NCBI GenBank assembly: GCA_033032175.1
Contig: CM065312.1
Location: forward strand, 1,736,001 to 1,800,000
DNA from: Saturnia japonica
Lineage: Eukaryota > Arthropoda > Insecta > Lepidoptera > Saturniidae
Direction: 5' to 3'
DNA length: 64,000 bases
Below, one piece after another: positions 31,085 to 42,823 of the stretch. A program made the position numbers and the translations under genes. Every line of letters begins with the position of its first letter. Positions within the stretch are counted from its first letter, which is position 1. Below the pieces are notes generated by a model. The model worked only from the letters and a program-made list of their open reading frames with translations. It made no database searches and was not told the origin of the DNA.

Positions 31085-31986
31085 AGATGTTGTTCGTGTA
31101 ATGCTGCATTAATTAGCTAGCGTTGAAAATCCTACCAGTCTTGTTGTTCCAAGGCATTATGGCTTATTCAATGTTAGTACAACCAAACAAGGGGTTCGAG
31201 AAATCTTTGCGCTGCGCCGGATAAATTATTGCCGGTGACAGTGTCCAATATCGCATACGGTACGTTGTTTATTAAATTACATTTTATTCTTTATAGTCTT
31301 ACGATCTGTATACAAAATTCACTTTTCCCGAAAGGTCTGGGATCCACTACAAATATGGAGTATCGATTCGTAACTTAGAAAACAAGTCACGGAACACGCA
31401 CACATCGAAAACTTATCGAATCGTTTACGAAAGCATGCAAACATTTCTAAAAATAGCACACGTCCCTGTCCTTAAATGAAATCAGTATGCTAAAAATTGA
31501 TACTCTACAAAGTCTAGAAATTTCCGCCCCTCTTTTTATTTGAATAGGTATATAAGCAAGCCGTGTTTCGAGAAAGCAATTCTGTTTTGTACTACCGAGC
31601 GGATCTAAAAAGCGGCAAAAAGAAAAAATCAAAATAAGAAGTACCTACCTACAACCACAGAGTAATGAAATACTGGGTAGGTACTGTACAGACGATTTCT
31701 CTGAACTACGACTACGACTCTTGTTGAATCGATGTGATTTTAAGCTCATCCTATTGGTTCAAATAGGTCACGTCATAGCGGCGGGCGTGGATTGGTTACA
31801 AATAATCCTTTGGAAACGGTGCAGCATTGACAGTTTTCAATTGTGAAAACCCAAACTACATCGTAATATTTCCACCAACGGTACCTAATCGTAGTGGGTT
31901 ATTTAAACCACCAAAATTAAAGGCTGATTATTTTCACGCTTTTTACATGTAATATCGACCGAACAGTGTTAGAATTATAGTACTAA
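31085..31986. other. Low-repeat intergenic DNA
   Basis: 31100-31260 has balanced composition with ATTAATTAGCTAG (homeodomain-type core). 31800-31950 is also non-repetitive. A possible regulatory role is inference. Confidence 0.35.
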
Positions 31987-32221
31987 TCTATCTATAAAAA
32001 TAAAATTATTGAGGTTTGCCGTTGTGCGTGTATCAAGCAAACACTACTGGCTAGTTTTTTGTTTTATGGTTTACTACTTAAATACCGACATGGTTTAAAA
32101 AAAAAAACACAATAGATAATCAAATAATTTCATTCAATAAAAAGTTTTAAGAAAGTAGGATTTTTATAAGCACTACGCATTCTTCTGAAGTCCACGCGAG
32201 CAAAGCCGCGGGCACAGCTAG
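31987..32221 (+). mobile_element. Short Helitron-like element
   Basis: Begins A|TCTATCTATAAAAAT and ends GCGAGCAAAGCCGCGGGCACAGCTAG|T, with a CGCG...CGCG stem before the terminus. 235 bases; internal sequence unlike copies A-E. Confidence 0.7.
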
Positions 32222-34184
32222 TTTTGTATGGCTTTACTGAACTAATCTGTTCATCATTCTTGCACTGTTCAGTCGAAGTTTTCTTAGCAGGTTAACATAT
32301 TAGGCCAACGATTGGATATAAGTTTTATTTTTTACCGTAGTATCCCGTCACGTGCGTTATAATGGAATTGCATTCGAGGATTAGGTAGCGGCGTCAAATA
32401 GCTCGTACGTTGGTTTATTTTCCGCATGTTAATGTACTTAGTTAATGCAATGGTGCGGCAGAACACCATCGACCACAACGGAGGATTATCTCAACTCTTC
32501 GAGTAAACAAATATCATTATTTTTGTTGTTTTTGTATACAACTACGGTGGCGAACAAGCATACGAACCGCCTAGTGGCCACTTGTAATAAAGCCATAGGT
32601 ACCACCAGCGCGCTGCCGACCTTGAAAAAAACCCACTACCCCAAGGAGCTCTGGAAACCTTACTTACTGCAGGAAAACAGAAAAAGGTTATTTGACTGTG
32701 ATCTTCTGTAGGGTCGAGGTATTCCACCAGTTAAGCTGCCCAAGTAGAGAGAAGTTATGTTGACAGCAAAATGCTTGCTAGTTTCAAAGTAACAATCTAA
32801 CAATTTATTAGTTGTTTAATATTTAGGTACCTTTTTAAGGCACTGTCAGAGCGTAAATAAAATTCATATCCACTTTACACGGAACGGTGCTAGGTCACCC
32901 AGTGAAATGCACACACGTAGGTATTTCGAAAATATGGGATGTAAAATTAATTGTAATAAGCATCTCATGTTTTGAATCCGTCAGCCTCTAGAGTTTATGA
33001 TTTCAAATTTTATGATATAATTTTCATATTAATTGGAATTATAGATGACCAGAAAAAACACGTTTAAAATTTGAAAAAAAAAGGCATGTTTGCTATTTTT
33101 TATATGTGCAGTAAGGTATTTCTAATTATGTTTTTGAATCCATCAAACCCTGCTTAAATAGGTTAAGAATGACATACATCTTTCCAGACCTTCAACATCC
33201 AAGGTTATAGAGAGATAAACTCATTTGAAAGATTTGATTTCTGGTATGACAGCTCCTTAATGCCTGATTTGAATGAAATAATTTTATTGCTTTTCTGGAC
33301 TATAACCATACCTTTTTATATTCCAATGGCTGTCTCTCGTCTTCAGATCGTAGTAGAAGAGAAAAATACAGAAAGTTATCACCACCACCATATGAAACAC
33401 ATATTCAGGAATAAAAAGAAAATCCCCGTCTCTCATCTCCCTTTTTTGTTGCACATAACTTGTGTATTTTAATACTGGGCCTACGACCGCACTGTTATTG
33501 ATGATTCATGAACGAAGTGAAAGTAGTTGTAGCTTTTAAGTATTCCTTTATTACATGTCGAAAATCGCCTTCTTGGTATTATAACTTTTAGTATAAATTC
33601 TAAAACTAAAAGGTTTTTACCCGACAGCGAAAAAGGAGGTTATGTTTTACGAGCGTATGTTTGTAAGTTTGTCTATTTCTTTGGCACGCTCTGTAGCCTA
33701 AGCGGCTTAGGAACGTTAGGTGTAGGAACGTTTAGGAACCAAATAAAAAGAAAAAAATTTTTTTTTTGTCAAATGTTTTTGTTGCAGTCGGTTATTTTTG
33801 TTTCCTTTTAAATTAATAATTTTGAAGTAACTGTTTCTTCGCTGATTTGTCCAAAAATTGCAATAAAGTAGGTACCTAATAAGTTTGTATTGACTTTTAA
33901 AAGTTAGATGAAATCAAGGGTTAATTTTGTAAACTACTTGGGTAAATCTAAAATAACAGTTTACAACAACAACTACTACAATCGTTATTAATAGAAAGAG
34001 TTTTTGGTTAGATTTAGAACTGATATATGTTGAGGTTTTTTTTTTTTTACCCCTATATTGTGAAATTTTGGTGGTATTTTCCGTAATATAGTTTTTTTTT
34101 GTGTGGGCAAGTGTATCCCAATAAAAAAATGAATGTGAAAAGGGATCAAGTTCCGTAGAAACGACGTTCGGTGTAATCGTTGTC
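32222..34184. other. Intergenic DNA
   Basis: No gene seen. 33600-33760 (GACAGCGAAAAAGGAGG, GTTTGTCTATTTC) resembles a common lepidopteran repeat. Open frames at 32445-32711, 33260-33472 and 33914-34186 have no recognisable product. Confidence 0.4.
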
Positions 34185-34330
34185 ACCGATAAAAAGAGCT
34201 AAGATATAACAGGTGCAAAGTTCCATAGCTGTTCCTTTATTTATAGCTTTGTGAATATACGTTCTTCAAGTAATTTACAAAACAATTTGTCACTTTCTTT
34301 GATATGGGATTTCTAACTTGACAAGTCTTA
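34185..34330 (+). repeat. Dispersed repeat shared with 52195-52340
   Basis: CATAGCTGTTC, TTTACAAAACA and CACTTTCTTTGATATGGGAT recur in the same order 18 kb away. No coding capacity. Confidence 0.65.
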
Positions 34331-35639
34331 ATAATATGCAAGTAAAAATAATATCTGGAAATATAATATTAGGTATGTAAGTTCATGGAAAATTTCTAGT
34401 GTCTGGTTCTCTTACCTGATTCACAGATAGGAAGATAGATTAGGTCAGATTTACTGTTACAATTATTCTTGTTTGAACTGATGGCGATCCTAGTGTCTAA
34501 GTTGACACGGAGTACGTCACCCACAGGCTTAGCGGACGCAAACCGCAACGAATACGCACGCCGTCACATAAACTGATCATATTGTGATAGATGGAGACAG
34601 TTTCTAATAAGAGCCCGCAACCACCTTTTGTTCGGTAAATGCTATGTTGTATAGGCACTGTATTATCACTCTACGTTTGTTGGGCAAGTGTTTTGGTTTC
34701 TATAATAAAATAAGTACTTACCTAACAGTTTTAAAATAAGCTACCTACAGTCAGTGCCGGCCCGAACATTCCTGGCGCCCTAGGCAAAAGACTTTAATGG
34801 CGCCCTTTTTCTACTAGGCTATTTTGACAGATGTAGTAAACTTAAAACTTCTTGTGACATAGTTTAATTTGATATTCTAATGACAATAGATTGTATCAAC
34901 ATACTTAGAGTCTGCAAGACTAAGAGATTCTTCCAACATTATACAGTCTCTCAGAAAAGATTTAGGAGTTTTATTTTGCATCTCATGATCGTTATAAGGC
35001 CATCCTAAAACATAGTTAACACTTCTTATCTGTGTAAACCCTTTATCGATTGAATTTTAATGTGGTATCCAACACCAGCAAAATAAGAATTTCTTTTAAC
35101 TGCCTTTTCTTTTTTCTTGAGCAGACTGACTTCGATTCTGATGCGCGAAAGATGGTTTCTTTTTAAATTTCTCTTACCTCTACTAGCATTTTTTCGTAAC
35201 CCAAAACACTTCTCCAACTTTCAGAAAGGTTTCTGTTTTTAGAAGAGCGTTTGTATTATAGCAGCGTTAAGATCCAATTCCTACAATAATTGTAGAAGTT
35301 TGCTAGTCAAATTATAAGTTTTTATTTCGAATTCATTTAATTTTTCCATTAAAACAATTGTAATATAGCACCAAATTTACATTTATGACATAATTAGTAT
35401 CGAGATTTAAGTATACAAGGATGAACTTTTACTAAATGTCAAATGTTGGTTTTCAACCTGTATGACGTCACAGCAGAGATAATAAATAGATCTGTTGACA
35501 GTGTTTTCGCTTGATTAGGAAAAATAAGCTTTTAAATTATAGTACCTAATATTTTTTTCCTCTAATCGAACAATAATTTATAAGGCCTACTAAAAAAGGA
35601 GTCAACTAGCATAATTCTGAACGATATCACCGATTGAAC
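34331..35639. other. Intergenic DNA
   Basis: 34490-34640 is balanced and repeat-poor. 34750-34810 (TGGCGCCCTAGGCAAAAG) is a known type of insect repeat fragment. Otherwise nothing recognised. Confidence 0.4.
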
Positions 35640-35925
35640 TCATATTCATAACATAACATACCATCAAGCCTGTATCCCCAAAGGGTTAGGCAGAGGTGTA
35701 GGCACTAATGTATACACCTACAGTTCGCCGAGTATGTTTTAGGTCACATGTAATAGGGGTCGAGTCTATTGCAATTAATCGGGCACAAAGCCAAACTCCG
35801 AGGTACTATTGAGAATTTCATAGAAAAACCCAATAAAACTTCGCTCGATCTGGGAATCGAACCCAGGACCTCGAACATAGCAGATAGTTATTATAAACTA
35901 GGCTTCCGCTAAGAACGGATTTTTT
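35640..35925 (-). mobile_element. tRNA-derived SINE
   Basis: On the minus strand a perfect B box GGTTCGATTCC (35853-35863) follows a tRNA-like leader. On the plus strand it starts CATCAAGCCTGTATCCCC and GGGTTAGGCAGAGGTG, a widespread lepidopteran repeat block. No coding capacity. Confidence 0.65.
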
Positions 35926-36037
35926 AAAGTTCAACCTCTAAATGGGTGTCGGGGGATCCTATAAAAAATTGTAACATGAGTGAAACCGTGTTGTTGCAGC
36001 TAGTTGTTGTAGTAACTTGTTAAAGTATTTATCCAAA

Positions 36038-36664
36038 TCTATACTAATATAATAAAACGGAAGAGTTGTTTGTTTGTTTGTTTAAACACGCCAGTCGGAT
36101 TCGAATTTTTTTAAAGTTATATTAGCCAGACTCTCGAGGAATAAATAGTATAGACTATTTAATATTAGACTACAATTCTCAGATAGCCTTAAATATTGAT
36201 TTTTGTTACGTAAATCGGAAGTCGATGCCCTCCCGGATTGTTTTATCCGCATGCGCTGGCGTAATCGTTAATGATACGGAAATACAATGTTCTAGAAAAA
36301 TATCGGCCCTTATCATATCTAAAAAAGATCAGCGATAGCATATACTTATCTCTTATAAATATGTCACAATAAGGTAATTTGTGACAAAGATTCGATGGAA
36401 ATTAAAAAGTGATTTTATTTATTTACATTATTTTTAGACATTGCATGTTAATGCTTACAAATAAAAGTCACTTCATCGTAAAGACAATTTTACGAAGTGG
36501 ATACTTGCATAGTTGACATTTGGACACATAGTTTAGAATATAATGAAAAATTAAAATAATTTGTACTGGCGGGAAGAACAATTATGATAGACTACATGGG
36601 TGCGTTGGCGGCGCGGTGTTTGTCGGATAAAATTAACACGGGTGAAACCGTGGGGCACAGCTAG
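36038..36664 (+). mobile_element. Helitron-like element, 627 bp
   Basis: Starts A|TCTATACTAATATAATAAAAC and ends GGGGCACAGCTAG|T. The perfect hairpin CACGG-GTGAAA-CCGTG sits just before the terminus. Relatives: 12060-12395 (5' part) and 29430-29488 (3' part). No open frame of note. Confidence 0.8.
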
Positions 36665-37120
36665 TATGTATATATATGTTTATGATAAGTGTGTACGATG
36701 AAGAATGAATGTTCAGGTATTCACATTTCGTATCGTTGTTACGGCATTGCGTTTGGACTTCATATCTGTACAGCGTGCATAAAACATCAAATTGCTTTTG
36801 CTAAACTGCCGTTTGAACAAAGGAACTGTTTCGTTGTCATCTGGTACAAGGTAAGGGAGAAAGCGATACTAATTACTAATTTTATATTTACTAAACAAAG
36901 TGAAGTGACAATTCTGCATAGCGATGCTCTCGACAGAGAGATTTCTGATACAGCGTCAGCTGAGTTATTGAAGTTATCATACTCAAATGTCGGATGGGAG
37001 AAAGGTTTAGTACATCTGTAGGTGTAGGACATGATCGGTGAAAAAAAACGGAGGCAAATTTCTAAAGACGTTCAGGATAATTAAGTATTATTGTGTATTG
37101 TTTTCTACCGTTTTTATGTA
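36665..37120. other. Intergenic DNA with overlapping unrecognised open frames
   Basis: A plus-strand frame of 110 codons (36689-37021) and a minus-strand frame of 81 codons (36787-37032) overlap. Neither shows a motif or family I recognise, and I would not call a gene here. Confidence 0.3.
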
Positions 37121-37125
37121 TTTAC

Positions 37126-37704
37126 TATTGTGAATAAAAGGACGTCCACAATATTTTAATGTGTGCTAAATTAATAGCGCTTGTTTTATTCTTGTTTCTT
37201 ACAAAGTTACAGTAGTTCGTAGTAACAATGTGGTTTCTTAATAACGTTCTTGACTGTAGTTTGCTTGTAGATTCGCTGCTTGTTGTTGCTGGTGTTGTGG
37301 TGTTTCTCGAACTGATCGCAGTACTGCCGCCCTCTCCGCTATATTTAACCTCGCCCTTTGCCTCGCAACCGGTAGTGCGATGGATTCCGTGCGGGGCGTC
37401 GCTCAGCCAATGAGCGCGCACGCCCTGTGTGCGCGCTCTCGGCAGTACCATGAGTCACCATGCCAGATGTTCCGAGTCTGGCATGGTTCATCCTTACAAC
37501 TAGTGAAATTTTTACATTTAAACTTACAACTAGCTATATTCTTATTCTAATCGTTTTAAAATACACATATTCAGTTCATATTATTATATCTATTCCTAAC
37601 ACGTATTTATAAACCTTATTCCTAACACGTATTATTTCATTTACTTGTTCATTTTATACTATTAGACTATCGTTATTCGCTCGCCCCGCTCGCTGTCCGC
37701 AACA
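37126..37704 (-). repeat. 3' LTR of BEL/Pao element
   Basis: 579 bases, starting TGTTGCGGACAGCG on the minus strand and ending CACAATA. It differs from the 5' LTR by lacking a second copy of CACATATTCA and at two single bases: AGTTACAGTAG versus AGTTATAGTAG, and CGCCCTCTCC versus CGCCTTCTCC. Open frames inside it are incidental. Confidence 0.93.
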
Positions 37705-37715
37705 GTTCTCCCCCC
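37705..37715 (-). other. Polypurine tract of BEL/Pao element
   Basis: Minus-strand GGGGGGAGAAC directly abuts the TGTTGCGG start of the 3' LTR, the position expected for the plus-strand primer. Confidence 0.75.
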
Positions 37716-37733
37716 GGCGTAGCCTGCGCAGCC

Positions 37734-40700
37734 TCACTCTCCTGTCAGGACGGCGAGCTTCGTCGTCGGGCGCCGGAACACACCGCTCCTCATCTTCACG
37801 TCGGCGCTCCGCACTCCTCCATCTGGTCCGGTGTAGGTTCTCGTGACGATTCCGCGCGGCCAGGTGTTGCGCGGCAAGGCGGAGTCGACAACCACGACCA
37901 AGTCCCCGACGTTCAGAGGGCGCGTGCTGTCGGCTGAGTTCCCGCGTGGCACCAGTGTAGGGAGGTACTCCTTAACCCAGCGCCGCCAGAAATGATCGGC
38001 GAGCGCCTGGGTTGCTCGCCAGGTACGCCGGTCCGCCGTGTCGCAGGTCCCCGTCGTAGGCATACCCGTCGAACTCCCAAGCAGAAAATGGTTGGGAGTG
38101 ATCGCCTCTGGGTCCCGCGGGTCGACGCTCACGTGCGTTAGAGGCCGCGCGTTAATCGAATGCTCGGCCTCCGCGAGCACGGTTTGGAGCACCTCTTCTT
38201 TAGGCGCACGCTCGTTTAAAGTAGCGGCGAGCGCGGTTTTTACCGACCGCACCAGCCGCTCCCATGCACCTCCCTGGTTAGGCGCGCCGGGCGGGATGTA
38301 GCGCCACTCGACGCTGTGCCGTAGCCCCTCCCCCCGTAGCGCAGGTGCCCATTCGGCGTAGGCGGCGCGTAGCTCGGTGTCCGCCCCACGGAAGTTGGTC
38401 GCGTTATCGCTGTACATCAGCGCGGGCCAACCTCTTCTCGCTGCCATCCGTCGTAGTGCCAATATCGCCGAGTCGGTAGACAGCGATCCCACGATCTCTA
38501 GGTGAATTGCCCTTGTCGTTAGACAAGTGAATAAGGCGATCCACCTCTTTTCTCTTCGCCGTCCTATAGTTACTTGCATCGGTCCGCAGTAATCCACCCC
38601 GCAGTTCGTAAACGGTCGATGAAACGGGTCAAGGCGCGCGGCCGGTAAGTCTCCGGTCGCCGGCGCGCGAGGCACGGCTTTGCGTACCAGGCACATCGCA
38701 CATTCCCGCTCCACGCTACGCACTGCGGGTCGTAGTTTCAAAATCCAGTATCGCTGTCGCAGGTCGTTTATTACGCGCTCGCGGTTTCCGTGTGCCGCGG
38801 CGCAATGTTGCTTGGCGATAAGTTTTCTGACGATAGTGTGTTTCCCATCCAGTATGACTGGACGTTTCACACTTGTCGGCACGTTCGCGGCTCCGATCCG
38901 TCCACGCATATGCAGCGTGCCGTCGTCATCAAGCTCTGGATCTAGTTTATAGAGACGACTTGATCGTGGTATCGTTTTCCCTCGCTTTAACTTGTTGACG
39001 TCTTCACCGAAGCTTTCCCGTTGTGCTTGCCGTAGTAACATACTCTCCGCGCGTTCTAGGTGCCGCTTTTCGACACGCGACGCCTGGCGTCGACATATGT
39101 CTGCGAACGCGAACATCGTAGCGACCGTTCTCACTAGTCGTTCATAAGTTGAGAACCGCGTCGCGTCCGGTAATACGTCGGGCTGCGATTGCTCGACTGT
39201 ATGGTTCACGGTAGCTTCCTCAGAATTTTCTTGTGGCCCCAATGGTTCTGCGGGCCACTCGTTCTCTTTGCACCTCAGAAAGCTCGGTCCCGTGAACCAC
39301 CGTTCGTCTGCAGTAATCGCTGCGTTCGATGTTCGTGTCGCGTCGTCGGCTACGTTACAATACGTCGGTAGCCATCTCCATTGTTCTGCTTCGGTGAGCT
39401 CAGCTATTTCACTTAGGCGGTGCGAGACATAGGGTGTATATCTGCGCTTGTCGTTCCGTATCCAGTGCACGACAGTTGTTGAATCGGTCCAGTATACTGT
39501 GCGGGCGATATCTATGCGATGTTCACGACGTATAGTGTCGCTCAGGCGTGCTCCGATGACGGCGGCTTGTAATTCGAGACGCGGTATTGTCTGTACGCGT
39601 CTCGGGGCTACTTTAGATTTTGCAGCTACAAGTGCTACGTCGATGTAGCCGTCACCGTATATCGTTCGCCAATACGCCGTCGTCGCATATGCTTGTTCAC
39701 TCGCGTCGCACAGTATATGCAATTCTGTTATCCCCGTCGGTGCCAAATTGTAGTATCGCGGCAAGCGCAGGTTTGCTACATGTTCTAACTGTTGTAGCCA
39801 GTCGTCGAATGAACTTGCGTCCTCTTCGGGTATCTCGTCGTCCCAGCCGATCTGTAAGCGCCACAGGTTCTGCAGGATTATTTTCGCGCGTATCGTGTAG
39901 TGGCTGAGTAAGCCGAGTGGTTCATAGATTGACATAACCGCACTCAGAGCTTCTCGCTTTGTAGGTGCCCGCTTGCGTGCGCGTACATCGGCTGATACCC
40001 GATGCATGGACGTGTTAAACCCTAGTTCATCCGTAGCTGCATTCCAGTATAGGCCCAGGATCTTTTCTTGTTCATGCCCGCCAAGTTGTGTGGGCGATCG
40101 TGCGCGTAGCTCGTCCGGTGTTCCACTGAGTACGCTCGCTCGGTTGCTGCTCCATCCGCGTAACGTAAAGCCAGCTACTGCGTGGACTTCTTGTATTTCC
40201 CTTATAGTGTGGATAGCTGTTTCTTCATCGTCGTTGCTATCCACCAGGTCGTCCATGTAGTGGCTCTGCGTTATTGCCTTGAACGCGTCTGGATGCGTTC
40301 GTGCATGCTTTTCAGCGTTGCGGTCACGTACACTGTGTGCTATGAACGGTGAGCTTGCTGCGCCGAATATCAACGATCTCATTTTATATTTCTGTGGCGG
40401 CTTGTTCCGGTCGTTGCCTCGCCACAGAAATTGTTGTGCCGGCTGGTCCGCTTCGCGTATTCGTATTCTCAGAAACATTTCCTCTATATCAGCAGTGACG
40501 GCGACGGGCTTCTCTCTGAACCGGAATAAAATCCCCTGCAGCGATCGTAGCAGGTCCGGTCCCTCTAATAACTCGTCGTTTAAACTCGTAGTTCCACTGC
40601 GTGCCGCGGCATCGAATACTACTCGTAGCTTGCCGGGTTTGTTCGGGTTGAATACAGCGAAGTGAGGTAAAAACCAGCTGATGTTGCTAGTCTGTTCGTG

Positions 40701-42563
40701 TCCCTCGCAGCGTACGGCGTAGCCCTTCTTAAACAAGTTTTTGATCTGACTTGTATACGCCGCCGCAAACTCTGTGGAACGATCCATTTTCTTTTCTATC
40801 GAGTGAAGTCGTCGTAGCGCCATATTGTAGCTATTAGGAAGTACTACGTCGTCGCGGCGCCACGGTAGACCTACTTCGTAGCCTTCACTGCGTTGTTGGA
40901 TCGTTCCGTCGAGTATTCCCGTCGCGCGTTTGTCGGCGTCGCTGATTCTCGGTTCGCGGGCTACGCCGAGCGCGTCTATTTTGAAGTGCCGTTCTACGAG
41001 CTCGTGTAGACTTTCGTTCCGGATCTCGCTGCCAGTGTTGCGTTCAGGTGCGTATATGTGTAGCAGGGCTTCGCTGTGGCCGATGATCACGTGTGGTGCG
41101 GTTCCGTGCACCACCCAACCCAATTGAGTTTTCGACGCCGCCGGCTGGTTCGGTTTGCCGACGCGTAGCTCTCTGGATACGATCATCTCCCAGTGGTCCG
41201 TACCTATCAATATACGCGGCCTCGCCTTCTCATAGCACACCTGCTTCACTTTCAAATTGCGCAAGTGAGCGTGTTGGAGTGTGCTTAGAGACACTGTTTG
41301 TTCGCGCAGTCGGGGTCCTTTTATCGTTCGAGCTCGGAACTCGTGCTTCTTGTTGCCGCCCGGTTCGTACAACTTCGCTTGTACAATTTGGCTATTCGTG
41401 TACTCTTTGCCCATATTGACGCCTTGTAGTTGCAGTGGATGTGACGGTCCATGTGCTCCGATGTCCTTGGCCAAGTCCTCGTCGATTAGCGATATAGTCG
41501 AGCCCTCGTCCAACAGAGCGTACGTGTTCACCGCTCCTTTGGGGCCCGATATAGTCACCGGACAGATTTTTAGTATAATCTGTCTCGGTTCTATAGTTGT
41601 TGCGACAGCCATTACCGTCTCGCTCGTTGACAGTGTCACGTTGTTCTGAGTTTGCTCTTCGCTATCGCTTGGTCTGTCGTTGTGAAGCGACGAGTGATGC
41701 GGTCGACGACAGGAGTTAATACCGCACGGCTTTCCTTTGCAGTACACAGGACGATGGCTTTTGTCAATACATTTGAAACAGACGCCTTTGCTCTTCACTA
41801 GCTCCCACCGTTGCTCGACGTTCAGTGCCTTGTATTGCGGGCACCGAGACAACGAATGGGGCTTATCGCAGCTAGGACACAGATATTCGGTTTCTGTGTC
41901 CACCGTAGCAAAGACGTTCTGTCTCTTTCTGGCGGCGAATTGCGGTGCGGCAGGCTTCAATACTTCGCGTCTAGAGGTCGCTGTCGAAGCGGTGGCGGGC
42001 GCATATGTGTGTTTTAAAGCACGGCTCGCTTCACGCATTAGGAAGCGTGATAATACAACGACCTCTGGATCCGTTGTTCCCTCGTTCTCTTCCGCATAGT
42101 CGCACCACCGGGACTTCAGGTGTGGGCTAAGTTTTTCTAATACTTCCCGAGCCAGCATCGGGTCGTACAGGTAGCTCCGCTTGTCGAGATTTAGTAAAAC
42201 ACAGACTATGTTTTGTAGTTTTACTGCGAACGCGTTCAGTTCGCTTGCGGTAGCTCCCGGTCGTGGTAATTTCCGCATATCATCCAGCGCCTTGTCTATA
42301 ATTACTTCCGGCCTGCCAAAACATTGTTCCAGTGTCCACATGATTTCATCTGGATTGTTCGCGGTGTGTAGTAGCGCTGCCACTGCGTCGCGGGCGTCCC
42401 CACGCAGGCTGTTACGTAGGCGCGCTATTTTTTCTATCGACGAGAAACGATACAGCTGCGTGGAGTCCCTCATAGCTGCTTTGAATGGCAGCCACTCGTT
42501 GATCGCTCCAGTGAATACAGGTAAGTCGGCGGCTTGGCGTGGCGGTGGATGAGTATGCGTCAT
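37734..42563 (-). CDS. BEL/Pao gag-pol polyprotein (C-terminal gag, PR, RT, RNase H, IN)
   Basis: 1609 residues from ATG 42563; the frame is open up to 42746. Order: DUF1759-like gag domain (about 15-185); two Cys/His knuckle regions (229-241 and 262-290); DUF1758-type aspartic protease around ALLDEGSTISLID (349-361); reverse transcriptase with ADIEEMF (691) and YMDD (769-772); Pao-type RNase H with CDAS (952), LELQ and WTDST (1026); integrase with an H/C zinc segment (H1253/H1258, C1288, C1291) and DDE residues D1324 (GVDYCGP), D1386 (YSDNATN) and E1435 (GAWERL). No stops or gaps. This length and layout are normal for BEL/Pao pol. It encodes all enzymes for reverse transcription and integration. 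Plus-strand open frames over this span are shadows. Confidence 0.95.
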   Translation of the reverse strand: MTHTHPPPRQAADLPVFTGAINEWLPFKAAMRDSTQLYRFSSIEKIARLRNSLRGDARDAVAALLHTANNPDEIMWTLEQCFGRPEVIIDKALDDMRKLPRPGATASELNAFAVKLQNIVCVLLNLDKRSYLYDPMLAREVLEKLSPHLKSRWCDYAEENEGTTDPEVVVLSRFLMREASRALKHTYAPATASTATSRREVLKPAAPQFAARKRQNVFATVDTETEYLCPSCDKPHSLSRCPQYKALNVEQRWELVKSKGVCFKCIDKSHRPVYCKGKPCGINSCRRPHHSSLHNDRPSDSEEQTQNNVTLSTSETVMAVATTIEPRQIILKICPVTISGPKGAVNTYALLDEGSTISLIDEDLAKDIGAHGPSHPLQLQGVNMGKEYTNSQIVQAKLYEPGGNKKHEFRARTIKGPRLREQTVSLSTLQHAHLRNLKVKQVCYEKARPRILIGTDHWEMIVSRELRVGKPNQPAASKTQLGWVVHGTAPHVIIGHSEALLHIYAPERNTGSEIRNESLHELVERHFKIDALGVAREPRISDADKRATGILDGTIQQRSEGYEVGLPWRRDDVVLPNSYNMALRRLHSIEKKMDRSTEFAAAYTSQIKNLFKKGYAVRCEGHEQTSNISWFLPHFAVFNPNKPGKLRVVFDAAARSGTTSLNDELLEGPDLLRSLQGILFRFREKPVAVTADIEEMFLRIRIREADQPAQQFLWRGNDRNKPPQKYKMRSLIFGAASSPFIAHSVRDRNAEKHARTHPDAFKAITQSHYMDDLVDSNDDEETAIHTIREIQEVHAVAGFTLRGWSSNRASVLSGTPDELRARSPTQLGGHEQEKILGLYWNAATDELGFNTSMHRVSADVRARKRAPTKREALSAVMSIYEPLGLLSHYTIRAKIILQNLWRLQIGWDDEIPEEDASSFDDWLQQLEHVANLRLPRYYNLAPTGITELHILCDASEQAYATTAYWRTIYGDGYIDVALVAAKSKVAPRRVQTIPRLELQAAVIGARLSDTIRREHRIDIARTVYWTDSTTVVHWIRNDKRRYTPYVSHRLSEIAELTEAEQWRWLPTYCNVADDATRTSNAAITADERWFTGPSFLRCKENEWPAEPLGPQENSEEATVNHTVEQSQPDVLPDATRFSTYERLVRTVATMFAFADICRRQASRVEKRHLERAESMLLRQAQRESFGEDVNKLKRGKTIPRSSRLYKLDPELDDDGTLHMRGRIGAANVPTSVKRPVILDGKHTIVRKLIAKQHCAAAHGNRERVINDLRQRYWILKLRPAVRSVERECAMCLVRKAVPRAPATGDLPAARLDPFHRPFTNCGVDYCGPMQVTIGRRREKRWIALFTCLTTRAIHLEIVGSLSTDSAILALRRMAARRGWPALMYSDNATNFRGADTELRAAYAEWAPALRGEGLRHSVEWRYIPPGAPNQGGAWERLVRSVKTALAATLNERAPKEEVLQTVLAEAEHSINARPLTHVSVDPRDPEAITPNHFLLGSSTGMPTTGTCDTADRRTWRATQALADHFWRRWVKEYLPTLVPRGNSADSTRPLNVGDLVVVVDSALPRNTWPRGIVTRTYTGPDGGVRSADVKMRSGVFRRPTTKLAVLTGE

Positions 42564-42568
42564 CTTTT

Positions 42569-42823
42569 CTAGTATCGCGGCGAACTGTTTAATATCACTG
42601 CTCGATTGCGACGGTGATTGCGAACGGGCACGTCGTTCAGGCCTGCGTTCGTCTTGTTGCCGCGCGTCGTTACGGGTACACGGTAATTGCTTCCCCCGTG
42701 TAGCTTCGGGCTGTGAGCGGAGCCAGTATCCACTCGGTGAATACGTTCATCTGGCTCCTCGTTCGTTTGCTCACGTACGTCCTCTGCTTCATCCCGTATT
42801 GACGTTAACTCCACGGCGAGGCG
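42569..42823 (-). pseudogene. gag segment downstream of the stop, in the gag frame
   Basis: After the TAA at 42824-42826 the gag frame stays open to a stop at 42569. The pol frame, open from 42746, overlaps it by about 178 bases. Protein similarity seems to pass from one frame to the other near 42720-42730. This indicates a frame change (equivalent to -1) on top of the stop. No obvious slippery heptamer is seen. I describe the lesions only. Confidence 0.65.

Noticed and set aside
36689..37032. Overlapping 110- and 81-codon frames
   Set aside because: No motif, no splice or promoter context, and no recognised homologue.
37121..37132. BEL LTR starting at TGTG (37129)
   Set aside because: TG would give a neater terminus, but the exact TTTAC duplications place the boundary at 37126.
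38038..42552. Many plus-strand open frames of 60-128 codons
   Set aside because: They are antisense shadows of the GC-rich BEL/Pao pol frame and carry no motifs.
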